DNA from: Cycas panzhihuaensis
Lineage: Eukaryota > Cycadophyta
Reading direction: 5' to 3'
NCBI GenBank assembly: GCA_023213395.1
Contig: CM041465.1
Coordinates: 124,689,741 to 124,753,740 of the forward strand
Length of the DNA: 64,000 bases
Shown in pieces: positions 44,780 through 54,733 of the stretch (positions are counted from its first letter, which is position 1; every line of letters starts with the position of its first letter). The position numbers and the translations under genes are program-made. The notes below the pieces were generated by a model that had not been told where the DNA came from, searched no databases, and saw only the letters and a list, made by a program, of their open reading frames with translations.

Positions 44780-45357
44780 ATGGAAACTACAACACCTACC
44801 CCTAAGTGCTCCTTGAGACTCTAAGGCATTTTACCTAATTCTCAAGTGCATCTATCATACTTTGGTCATGACGTCTCATCATCCTATGTTCAATCTTTAG
44901 AACTTCAAGCACAAGACACTTATGTTTATTCTCCTGAAGATTCAACTTAATTGTATAATATACTAGTGGAATAAGGATATCTTAAACCTTCTTAATACTT
45001 TGGTGATCCTTCTTTTATGGATCCCTCCTTCACACAAGAAGAACCACCTTTAGACCAACTACATTCATCTTTCTTTATGCTGATTCTCACTACGATTCCT
45101 TCTCCAGTACATATACCTGGTTACTAAGATCTATTTTACTTGAAGACTCATACATCCCTACCATATTATTTTCACATTGATCCTTTAGGTGAGGATTATA
45201 AGTTAATAGAAGTTTAGCCTCCACCTAATATTATTTACCCTTCTCTCCTACCTTCACCTAGACCTTCATCATGATCCCATTTCCCTCCTTTAGAGGAAAT
45301 GGATGACCACAGGTCAAATCATTCATAACCTCACCATTCTCCTCCTAGGCAGAAGGT
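44780..45357 (+). pseudogene. gag N-terminal remnant of copy B
   Basis: ATG 44780 (METTTPTPK start) matches the N-termini in A (15391) and D (32763). Collinear with D to about 33330 ('cctcctagacaataag'), then at about 45357 the sequence jumps to a segment equal to 26640 of copy A. The capsid, nucleocapsid and protease are missing. Stops present. Confidence 0.65.
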
Positions 45358-45965
45358 TTGGCTCCACTCTCCTATCCTAATATCTTAGTCTAGCCATGAA
45401 TGCAATATGAATCATTAAGAGTTTAACCAAAATTTTGCTTCAGTTTGGGAGTTTATTGATAGGCCCATTTTCTTTTCTCAGATTTCTTCAATCATTGAGT
45501 TTGTTCTTACTTGTCCAATCTCTTTGGTTGATCCTCTTTTACCTCTCATGCCTCTCTCTCTCTCTATACCTTCCAACCTAAAAACCTTCTCCTCATCAAT
45601 GTCTTCTATCTGGACCATTTTAAAAATGACAAGATGATTATAGATCATCTAGTAGGTTCATCTCTTAGTTTCCCTTATAGACACCATAAGTTGGGTTTTT
45701 CAAAAGTTATAGTTAATCATTCTTGACCCCATGAGTCTATTTCTTCAATAGAGCTTACCTCTCCTCATTTTGAGGAAGGAAATATGATGCTTATAGAATA
45801 AACCATTGATGTAGACTTAGAGATAGAGGATGTTCCTAGAATTATCAAGTTGGGAGCTAGTTGTACTCCCCAAGAGATTGCTCAATTTAAGGATCTCTTT
45901 TATGAGTTCTGCTCAATTTTTTCATGGGACTATAAAGATATACATGGCTTTGATCCTTGAGTCAT
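45358..45965 (+). pseudogene. Linker and first RT codons of copy B
   Basis: Collinear with 26640-27165 of A, continuing further into the RT lead-in: LEIEDVPRIIKLGASCTPQEIAQFKDLFYEF then FSWDYKDIHGF, as in copy C (9945-9850). It ends near 45965-45990 ('HLYHL...aataaggataaactatggc'), where RT homology stops and the post-integrase spacer begins. The 60-codon plus ORF 45830-46012 is another frame. Confidence 0.65.
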
Positions 45966-47031
45966 TGACACTCATCTATACCATCTACAATAAGGATAAA
46001 CTATGGCTCTAAAACTTTTTCATTTTCCTAATGAGCCAAAACTATGGGTAATTTCCCCATTTTTCTGGTCTTTTTTTGCTTTCTATTGAGTGTCGTTGTA
46101 CTTTTAAGAGAGATCTTTCTTACGATCATGTAAGTCCTTTGATCTTTCTAGCATCTGCATTGATTGTGAGCTTTCTATCACCATATTTAGATCTCTTTTT
46201 CCTTTAAGTTTTGTACTTAAAAGAGAATTTGAGCCCCCAACCTTATGTTTTTTTATCTTGGAAAGAGAAACATTTTTATCAGCTTTAGATATCTAGTCAT
46301 TGCTTAAGATCATATTTCCATTTATTAGTATTTTACCTAGAGGATTTTTTTTTATTCATATATTGCCTATTATCTTTGACTGTTTTTATTATCCTTGGTT
46401 CTTTGTATTGATCTTTTGAAGTAGATACTCATTTTGTTGCCTTCAGTTTATGTTTGGAGACACTGCGATTTTGATCTTCTCTTTTCCCACAGTTCAATCC
46501 CTAAGGAGATTGATCTTTGTTTTATTTTAGATTCTATTAAAATGGATAAATCCTTGTTTTGTTGAGTGAAATAAGTTCATGGTTAGGTGATTATAGTTAC
46601 ATTCTTGTAAAAAGAGAAAGATGTGAAAGTGGAAGTTAAAAAAAAAAAATGTAAGAAGAAAAAAGAGTTAAAAAAAAAAAAGAAAAAAAGAGAAGAAAGT
46701 GAAAAGAAAAGTACATTCTTGTCATCCTCTTATAATCCAAGGTAAGTTATATGATGACTTTGTCCCCACCTATCTATCTATAGGTTGGGTTCATTTGGAT
46801 GGGCCATTTAGGATCTTCAGATCTAACTGCTTGGGTCCACCATGACCTTAGTTATAATCAAATCCTACTTGACACTATTATTAGTATTGATCATAATCAC
46901 CCTAATTATGTTTCTTTTTTTTCTTCGCCATAGTCAAAATTAGTTTTATTTATTATTGTCTCCTTATCAATTGATTCTCATACCTCCCTTTATTGATCAC
47001 ACTGTCACCAAATGTTGATCCTATCATTCCC
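45966..47031 (+). other. Deletion joint and post-integrase spacer of copy B
   Basis: Joins the RT lead-in to the sequence downstream of integrase, with the motif AATAAGGATAAACTATGG at the joint. Collinear with 27166-28122 of copy A and with minus-strand 7160-6120 of C. A-rich tracts at 46635-46705. No gene. Confidence 0.6.
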
Positions 47032-47300
47032 ATGGCATTAAGTATATTCACTAATGGACATAGTAGAGGAAACCCAAGACCATCTGCTTTTACTTAGGTG
47101 GTTTATGACCAATCAAGAAATCCCCTCCTTTTTATGGGATCCTTTATACCTAAGGCAACTAATAATGAAGCTGAATATCTTGCTATTATAGGAGCCTTAT
47201 CTGATATATCTTACTTTTATCTCAAACGTATTACTATATATGCTGACTCCCAAGTTGTAGTTTATCAGTTAGTTGGGATGCATTAGGTTTATTCTTCATG
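47032..47300 (+). pseudogene. Archaeal-type RNase H of copy B
   Basis: ATG 47032: LSIFTNGHSRGNPRP (first Asp reads Asn, as in copy A), a stop before VVYDQSRNPLLF, then TNNEAEYLAIIGALSDIS with an intact Glu, and YADSQVVVYQLVG with an intact third acidic residue. A 62-codon open stretch (47098-47286) covers the latter part. Better preserved than in A, but missing the first catalytic residue. Tat-lineage signature. Confidence 0.78.
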
Positions 47301-48165
47301 ACTCCTTATCCTTCATCATCAAGCTTCATCATTGTTATCCCTTTTTGTTTTAGTTACCATTCAGTACATACCTCATTTTCTTAACTTTGAAGCTGATGCT
47401 CTCAATTTCTGTATCCTAGATAATCATTTAACTTGACTTACATCCTTTTAATTGGGGGCATCCCACTCTAGAATGAGTATAAACTACCACTCCAGAATGA
47501 GTATAAACTACTACTCCATAATGAGTATAAGCTATCGGTTTAGGAAGCTTTAGATCTGAGTAGTTTAAAGACTATAATAATAAGTGGATGATTTAAATGA
47601 AGTATTTAAAAGAGATAGACCCACGTGGGAAACTTGGGTTGTGGAGGATCTTAGCAGGTGGAAAGTCCCTAAAAGCTTCTTGCCCTAGAAGGAGCCAACG
47701 AGGAATCTAATATACTTAGATGACTAGTTGTTTATTAAGTGAAATTAACTTTTTATTTAGTAAACAACTTGTTTCCTTCATGATACATTATATAAACATA
47801 GATTTTGTTCTATATCTATATAATTTATTAGGAGTATGATGTGAGTTATATGAATTTCCTTTTAGGGGGATTCATATTATTCTATCTTCTGCTTTTATAA
47901 GCCTATTACCATTTGCTTTATTTGTTTCAGATGATTTTAAGTTTATAAAAATAGAATAAATAAACCTTTCATATACTTCCTTTTATATTTTATTTGTTTT
48001 CTTTTCTTCACTCTTTCTCATGATATTTTTCTTTCCTAAACCATTGTACTCCAAAATGAGTATAAACTATCATGTATATATCATGATAATAATCCAAAAA
48101 GAAAGCTATTAAAATAATAATAATAATAATAAAATTTATTACATGTTTCTTTGGACAATCAAGCA
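47301..48165 (+). other. Proximal 3' UTR of copy B
   Basis: Three tandem 'CCAGAATGAGTATAAACTA'-type units at 47466-47535, then sequence collinear with 28626-29235 of A. Ends at 'tgtttctttggacaat' (48165), where B continues into the antisense module while A goes straight to the minisatellite. (TAA)n-like run at 48110-48135. Confidence 0.6.
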
Positions 48166-48257
48166 AATAAATGTATCCTATGCTTAATTCAAAAAGGGAA
48201 ATAAGGGGGAAAAAGGGTTTCGAGACAAGTATTCATATATAAACTTTTAAGAGAAAA

Positions 48258-48260
<3 letters not shown>

Positions 48261-48310
<50 letters not shown>

Positions 48311-48327
48311 TACACACACACACACAT
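48261..48327. repeat. TA/CA microsatellite
   Basis: A (TA) run of about 22 units (48261-48304) is followed by a short (CA/TA) run to 48327. It lies just beyond exon 2 of the antisense gene of copy B. No counterpart in copy C at the equivalent place, so it arose locally. Confidence 0.95.
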
Positions 48328-48359
48328 AACAAAAGCATGGTACATTTATCACTTATGTG

Positions 48360-50129
48360 ACTCATGATACATACTAAGGCTCATAAAATACCTCTCGTCT
48401 CCCTCTTATCTCCCTATACAATATATTATACATTAATCTCTGCAAGCCCTAATGAGATCCCTTGGGTACACCTGGATCTACTCTCTCCCTCTTGCCTCAA
48501 GTCTCCCCATACGTAGACTCATCACGAGGTAGGAGGTGGTGTCATCCCTGCTATATAGTCACACTCGTTGATGGAGTATATTAGGCTCCTACCTAAGCCA
48601 ATGTTATCCCCTATAAGTATCGTCTCTCATCCTCATCTACCTTGACCTCTATCTCTTGTGTCTTCAACTCTACCCTTATGTCCATATAAAGATCTCGAGT
48701 TGAAAGTATATGGCTATTCCATGCTAGTGCCTTTTATGATGTTGGAATATAGGGGAAGATCACCTCCAATGTTGTTTACACCTCCCTTAAGGTCACTATC
48801 TCATCACCTACACAATGAAAACATATAATCCATGATCAGTTCCTTGGAAGAAAACATTCTTAAAAGGTAAAGAAGTATGACGTGATGCTTAAAAAAAAAG
48901 AAAAATCAATAAAGTAGTATAGTTGGCGATCCCCCTCTACCTGTTGTCTTTGCATCCATCACCTCCTCTACTAGTGGTACCTCTCCTCCCTATAGCTCAT
49001 GGGGAGTCTCCTGAGTGACCCCTCCCTCTCCAGCTCAGATCCTTCCATCTCTACCCTATCCATCCATCGATCCTAGCTCCATGCTCTATATGGAGCCTTC
49101 TCTTCCCACCATAGGTACTCCACCTCCTCTCCTAAGCACCTGATGATTCCCTCTTGCTCCACCATTAGATGAGGCACCTCCTCTGCCTCCTCACCCTATT
49201 TCCTTACCACCCCTCCCACCTCATCCTCCTCTGTCTCGTCCTCTCCCTCTCCCTTGTCTAGTTGTAGGAACCTCCTCTACTATTACCCTCTCTATGGCAT
49301 CTATGTCATCATCAGTCTAGACTGGTAGATCTACATAGGCATCCTCCATTAGTTGCCTCCTTGTTATCCTACTGAGGATAGGGCTATGAGTACTCATCAC
49401 GATGATCACTAATCTATTTAGGATCTGTGACATTATATTCTACTTATTCATCCTTGGGTCTATCATCGTCAGCTCTCCTAGCTCACCTCCCAATCTCATG
49501 AGTAGAATCTGGTTATATAGCTAACACATCAATATAGAGCTATATGAAAATCTACCCCTTCCCATCCTCCTAATCCTTGATAACTGGTGACTGATACTAT
49601 CTACTATATATTGTCCCTAGTTGATCCAAATTCCCTGCTCATATCTCTGCACCGGTCCAGTCCACTGAGCTGGAATCCCCATAAAGTTTTAGATTCTGGC
49701 TATCCTATAAATGATAATCAAAGTGATGATCCTCTACACTATTGGGATACCATTTGTTGTCCTAATAGCCTCTACTGAGATCTTATGCTGGTCTATTTAA
49801 TCAATGAATCCTATCAAGTACTCACTACATGCCATTTAAGACTCCTTATTTATTAATTTGATGAGTTTGACTCTCTCTCCATGTCAGTTGACCCCTAGGA
49901 TCCTTTCCACATCCCTCAGAGTGATCTTGATCTCTCTAATGGCTCATATCTGAAATGCATTACATCTTGAGAAATAATAACTAATAAAATCATATAAGAT
50001 CTCATGCTCCATGATAAGCTAGGTGGATCCACTCACCTATGAGAGTCTATATACTCTCAAAATCCCCCATCCTACCTCATTTAATTGACTCATGAGCTCC
50101 CCAATGGCCATTCCCTCATTCTCTTATAT
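48360..50129 (-). pseudogene. Antisense gene carried in the 3' UTR of copy B (decayed, one predicted intron)
   Basis: On the minus strand, opposite to element B. The frame from about 50129 aligns with copy C from 3075: ELMSQLNEVGW, MEHEILYDFIS, IKITLRDVERILGV, ITLIIIYRIARI, INxGQYIVDSISHQL, GRGRFSYSSILMC, GELGELTMIDPRMNK. The original ATG codon reads ATA; another ATG lies at 50111. More than ten in-frame stops. Exon 1 ends at 48941 (VMDAKTT), the predicted intron is 48940-48808, and exon 2 continues DEIVTLREV...TLEVIFPYIPT to about 48360. Both copies keep the order and the strand. Function unknown; no catalytic motif recognised. Confidence 0.65.
48808..48940 (-). other. Predicted intron of the antisense gene, copy B
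   Basis: On the minus strand the donor is ACAACAG|GTAGAG (GT at 48940-48939) and the acceptor is TTTTCATTGTGTAG|GTGATGAG (AG at 48809-48808), 133 bp with a poly-T run. Splicing restores a phase-1 codon (G|GT) and an open frame into exon 2. The intron position agrees with copy C while the intron body is diverged. Confidence 0.55.
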
Positions 50130-50251
50130 CTACACTCTCTCGAGGGCCTATATTACATCATTAAAATCATGTTAATTCCCTTACTTTATTTTAAAGAAAA
50201 ATAAATTTTAAAGGTTTTCAAATAAAAGTCTAAAAGTATGGCTAGTTAACT

Positions 50252-50422
50252 AAAAACGTAATTTCACAATTAAAAAGCGTGACTTCAGAGTAAAAAATGT
50301 AACTTCCCTTAAAGGTTCTAAACTATAAAATCATTTTTTTTGTACTACTGTTACATTTTTCATTGGTTAACTATGTTTTTAGTTTAGTGACTGTGGTTTT
50401 CGCACTATGTCACTACGTTTTT
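50252..50422. promoter_or_regulatory. Phased inverted array of TCACGTTTTT boxes, copy B
   Basis: Three boxes in the AAAAACGTAA orientation start at 50252, 50273 and 50293. Four in the TTACATTTTT orientation start at 50351, 50371, 50391 and 50413. Spacing is 20-22 bp within each half. The array lies about 120 bp upstream of the antisense ORF start (50129, minus), the same relation as in copy C. Confidence 0.6.
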
Positions 50423-50429
50423 CACTAAA

Positions 50430-50920
50430 AAAAAAAAGAAAAAAAAAAATTCTAACTCACCAAGTATCTAGCTCTCTACTCCATCATACTGATAAAGATC
50501 CTCTAGGGCCATCCCCCTGTCAGAAAGAGCTCTTAATCGCCTGAGAATCTAGGAAAATGGTCTATGGTTATCTCCTTTTCTTCTCCTCCCTCGCATAAAA
50601 ATGAATCCTTTTTACATCTATTTTCTTATAAATAATGAGGTAATTTTCTCTATTTTCTTAGATAATTTTTTTTCTAGTTCCTATGAGACCTACCAAAGTA
50701 AAATACGTTCCTTTACAACCATCATTCTCATCAAAATTACCTATAAATGTTGAAAACTATATGTATTTGATTTGGTAAGGGTCATTTATCATTTTGAGAC
50801 TTGATTATTTTCTTCTAGGAGCTCTTCTTCCTTTGTAAATGTAATATATCATTCTCCATTCACTCCTTTTATACAGATCCTTGGCATTTGTCTCCAAAGG
50901 GAATGTTTACTTTGATCTTA
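50430..50920 (+). other. Module end in copy B 3' UTR
   Basis: AT-rich, non-coding. An A-rich tract (50427-50450), then unremarkable sequence to 50920 where the minisatellite starts. No counterpart in copy A; copy C has the equivalent at 2346-2783 on the opposite strand. I see nothing else here. Confidence 0.45.
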
Positions 50921-51165
50921 CTTTCACCTGTTGATGAGCCTAAACTATGATAGGGTATTACTCTAAGCTTGCTTTCACCTGTCAATGAGCCTAAACTATG
51001 ATAAGGTGTTGCTCTGAGCTTACTTTCACCCATTGATGAACCTAAATTATGACAGGGTATTGCTCCAAAATTTCCTTTACCTATTGATAAGCCTAAATTA
51101 TGACAAGGTGATGCTTTAAGCTTCCTTTCATCTATGAAAGAGCTAAAACTATGACCAAATAATGG
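50920..51165 (+). repeat. 51-bp minisatellite in copy B
   Basis: Cores (GATGAGCCTAAACTATGA type) start at 50933, 50984, 51035, 51086 and about 51137, exactly 51 bp apart. Less regular copies continue to about 51350. Homologous to the 52-bp array in copy A. Confidence 0.88.
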
Positions 51166-51424
51166 TCTGAGTCCTTTCTACTTGTTAACAAGCTTAAACT
51201 ATGATAGGAAACCCCATGAATTTGATTGTTAATGAGGTTAAACTATGATAATGGACCTCTGAAAGCCCTCACCCCATTAATGAGGTTAATCTATGATGAG
51301 TTTGCTCTGAAGAGTCACCTATTAATGAGTTGGTAAACTATGATAGTCTATCCTTCTTGCTTTAACAAAAAGATTTCCCTTTGATATGTGGTTAAAGAGA
51401 GATAAACTTATGACCAGTTGTATA

Positions 51425-51832
51425 GTAGAGTCATATCTAGTTCACGTGTGTTTAGTGGTGAAGTCCCCTCTAATTTATAGGCAAGTTGTATAGTAGAGTC
51501 TCATCTAGTTCATGGGTACTTGGTGGTGAAGTCCCATCCAGTTTATAGGTAAGTTATATAGTAGAGTCCCATCCAATTCATGTCCATTTGGTGGTGAAGT
51601 TCCATCCAGTTTGTAGGCAAGTTATATAGTAAAGTCCCATATAGTTCATGGACATTTAGTGGGGAAGTCCCATCTAGTTCGTAGGCAAGTTGTATAGTAC
51701 AGTCCCATCTAGCTCGTGGGTATCTAACAGTGAAGTCCCATCCAATTTATGGGAAAGTTATATAGTAGAGTCCCATTCAGTTCGTGGGCATTTGGAGCAA
51801 AGTCCCATCTAATTTTTATGCCCTAGATAGTT
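51425..51832 (+). repeat. 68-bp minisatellite, six units, copy B
   Basis: GTAGAGTC-type unit starts are 51425, 51493, 51561, 51629, 51697 and 51765, exactly 68 bp apart. Each unit is itself a dimer of about 34 bp: a half with 'AGTCCCATCTAGTTCATGGG' and a half with 'AGTCCCATCCAGTTTATAGG'. Copy A has a single unit (29766-29835). Confidence 0.92.
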
Positions 51833-51844
51833 CTTTTAGTAAAA

Positions 51845-52095
51845 TTAGATACCCAGTCCTTTTGGGTAGGTTTTTAGTGATGTTAGGTGCCCATTTCTTT
51901 TGGAAAAATGGTGTAAATGGTGACATTTTCGTATTAGATACCCAATTATTTTAGGTGAATTTTAGTGACGTTAGATACCTAGTCTTTTTGGGTAGGTTTC
52001 TGGTGATGTGAGATGCCTAGTCCTTTTGGGCAAAATATGTAAATAGTGTCCTTTTCATAGTAGAAACCTAGTCCTTTTGGGTAGACTTGCTAGTG
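51845..52095 (+). repeat. CCCAGTCCTTTTGGGTAG repeats of copy B
   Basis: Five imperfect units, each with ACCCAGTCCTTTTGGGTA or a decayed form, separated by 'GGTTTTTAGTGATGTTAG'-like spacers. Matches the set in copy A before LTR2; both lie directly before an LTR. Confidence 0.75.
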
Positions 52096-52274
52096 AGAGT
52101 TTCCTTTGGTTTTGTTATTATATAGAATTCATTTTAGGTTAGATCATAGAGCTACTTCACCTCATCATTCATATACTTCATTTGATTCCCATCGCATTCG
52201 ACTGAAATAACAATCACTTGTATTATTACCACCTCTCACCATCTTTTCTCTCTTTCTAGAATAGGAGATTTATG

Positions 52275-54733
52275 TGTCAAGGGGATAAATGTTTCATTAA
52301 AACCTAGCCTTTAATTTATGTTTATTTTGTAGTTGTAAGTTTTGACATGTTTGTTATATAATTTCATAGAAAATGAATGATGGATTTGTTTGATTATGAA
52401 TCAAACCATGTTTTGATGAAGGAATATATGAATTTTACTTAATGATTTATGATGAATGATGATGTGATCTATATTTTACCATCACTTACCTATGACTAAG
52501 ACTATGGCACTTAAGGTTTTTCTTCATGATTAATTTGACCTAATGCCTCCTTTAGAACTTGTTATTTTTATATTTTATTCTTAATTTCACTAAAAAAATT
52601 TGTCGTTTTTAATCATTTTTGGGCTTGTATTTAGCATTTTCACCTTATGTTTGGCCTATTTACTCATTCATTAATTCATTTATACTTTAATTTATGTTCA
52701 AAAATTATTTTCTAACTTTTTGATGAGTTGATATTCACTTCCATATTTGTCATGTTTTTAGTGTAAAGTCACATTTTTGTAGGTCTAAAAATGTGATCGG
52801 TCACGTTTTTTACTGTCATGCATATAAAACTCAGCCAATACACCAAAATTTTACATGCCACTACCTAGATTTAATGGAATCTTATCTATTTGATTCCCAA
52901 GAATGATGACTAGGATTTTATCATTCGAAATTATGAGTTAGTGTGGGATTTGCTCAAGTTTTTGGTGGATCTTCTTAGCTTTTTAGAGATTTTGAAGATT
53001 GTTATTATTGTGACTGAAACTTAGATTTTGAAGAGACTTGTGGGTGAAATCAAGGAAGAATATTGATGATGTGACTTCATGTTTTACTAATATTTGAATG
53101 TTGATGGAATAATTTTCATTTTGTGGATTTTTCTCAAAGTTTTAAGCTTCAAACTTCTTCTAAGCAGGTGAGGTCTTTCCTATTTAGTTTCTAGTTTATC
53201 TCACAGTATTTTGAAGGTTGTTTTTGCTCAGAAATTACTCTATCCTTTGGCTAATTACTATATTGGTTTCGATACATATTTGGGCTTTGAAATACTTGCT
53301 AAAAGGCCAACCCTTTGTGGGGTTTACAAGGGTTAGACTTGGGTGGAGCATGGTCATGTCTCCACCATTTATCTAGCTACCCCTTCCCATTCTTATATAA
53401 TAGTTTATATTTTAGGCAATTTGCCATTCCTTGTGGCATTGTTTGGCTGTGGTTTAGCCTTTCTTGTTTGTTGTTAGTCTCCCTTAATTTATTTTAAAGG
53501 AAAGAATTTGAAAAGATTGATTAACTGAAAGGAAAATTACCATTCTAAGGCAGTTTTTGCAATAGGAAAGAAGTTTCAATCTCATAGTTTTATAGTTTAC
53601 TTGATTTTACCCTTGAGTTTACTTCTTTTCCCTTCAAAAGAAAAGTTGAAAGTGTCGAATAGCAAATGTATGTTTGATTTTTTAATTTGTTAAAGGTTCA
53701 AGGATCCTTTTGGAGTTTTTCTTACTCCAACCATGATAGAACCTTTAAAGCTAGTATCTTATATAAGAATTATTGTTCAGATTTATTATTTGTATATAAT
53801 CTCATAGGTCTAAAAAATTATTTAAAAATAACAGTAACATTTTTTTGAAATCTCTTTCTTTTTTGCATTATACAATATCTCTTATAACATCTCTTAAAAG
53901 AATTAATTGCATGTATGTAATGTAATATATTCCAAATAGCATCTTATGTTATTGTTTTATTTGGAGAACTTGCATAAATAATCATATAATGTGTTGCACT
54001 TCTTGATAGTGTCATTCCTTTTATTATTAAGTGTGCATATTGTATGTAGAAAGATAATTTCATTTTTATATTTTCATCTCTCATTTAGAAAAGAAAAAAA
54101 GGAAAAAAGAAATAAAAACATATTGCATTCACCTACCTCTAGTTTGGTTTCCTTTTGATTATTAATTAAAAATAGATTAGGCATTTTAGTTTCATTGATT
54201 GCCTAGATTCATTTTATTTCCTTTGTTTTGTTTTATTAAATATAACACTAAAACTCAAAAAAAAAGAAAAAAGGAAACGGAAAAAAAGAAAGAAAAGAAG
54301 AATAAAAAGAAAAAGAAAAAGAAAAATAAAGTAAACACAAATAAGGAAAAGAAACAAAACAAGATAAATAATTCTTCCATTCTCTTACCCTTTCCTACAT
54401 CTAAGTAAAACCTAAAAAGTTGAAAAGATTATATGAAAGGAGTCCTTAAGAAGGACATTAAGAATATTGTTAGAGTAGTTTCGAAACTAGAACTCCTTTA
54501 CTCGGTTATGTAGGTTAGTGGATTCTACCACCCTCCTTTACATCTACGCCTTTCATTGTATTCTCCCTCTATATTTTATTAAACAACATAACTAGGTGAA
54601 GACTCCTTCTTAGGTGTTGGGCAGAGGTGGTCACTTAGGTCTTCTTGAACTCTATATCTCCCAGTTTTAATTGAAATGAAGATAATGCCTTAGTAATTGA
54701 GAGATATTTAGTTTAGATCCTCTGAATAATACA
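52275..54733 (+). mobile_element. LTR4: 3' LTR of gypsy copy B
   Basis: 2459-bp LTR from TGTCAAGGGG to 'aataataca'. After 54733 the sequence is unrelated to the primer-binding region, as expected for a 3' LTR end. Similar to LTR3 in its box type. The purine-rich run at 54258-54330 is present in all four LTRs and gives a spurious Lys-rich ORF. A hairpin at 53342-53366 is noted separately. Confidence 0.85.
52750..52810 (+). promoter_or_regulatory. Box pair in LTR4
   Basis: Single boxes TCATGTTTTT (52750) and TCACATTTTT (52769), then the inverted pair AAAAATGTGA-TCGG-TCACGTTTTT at 52787-52810, arms complementary at 9 of 10 positions. Same arrangement as in LTR3. Confidence 0.6.

Noticed and set aside
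51425-51832. CRISPR-like array
   Set aside because: Contiguous 68-bp tandem units without unique spacers, in a retrotransposon 3' UTR of a plant-type genome.
54199-54408. Lys/Glu-rich 69-codon ORF
   Set aside because: Product of the A/G-rich tract common to all four LTRs (14890-14960, 32245-32340, 44243-44345); low complexity, no conserved frame.
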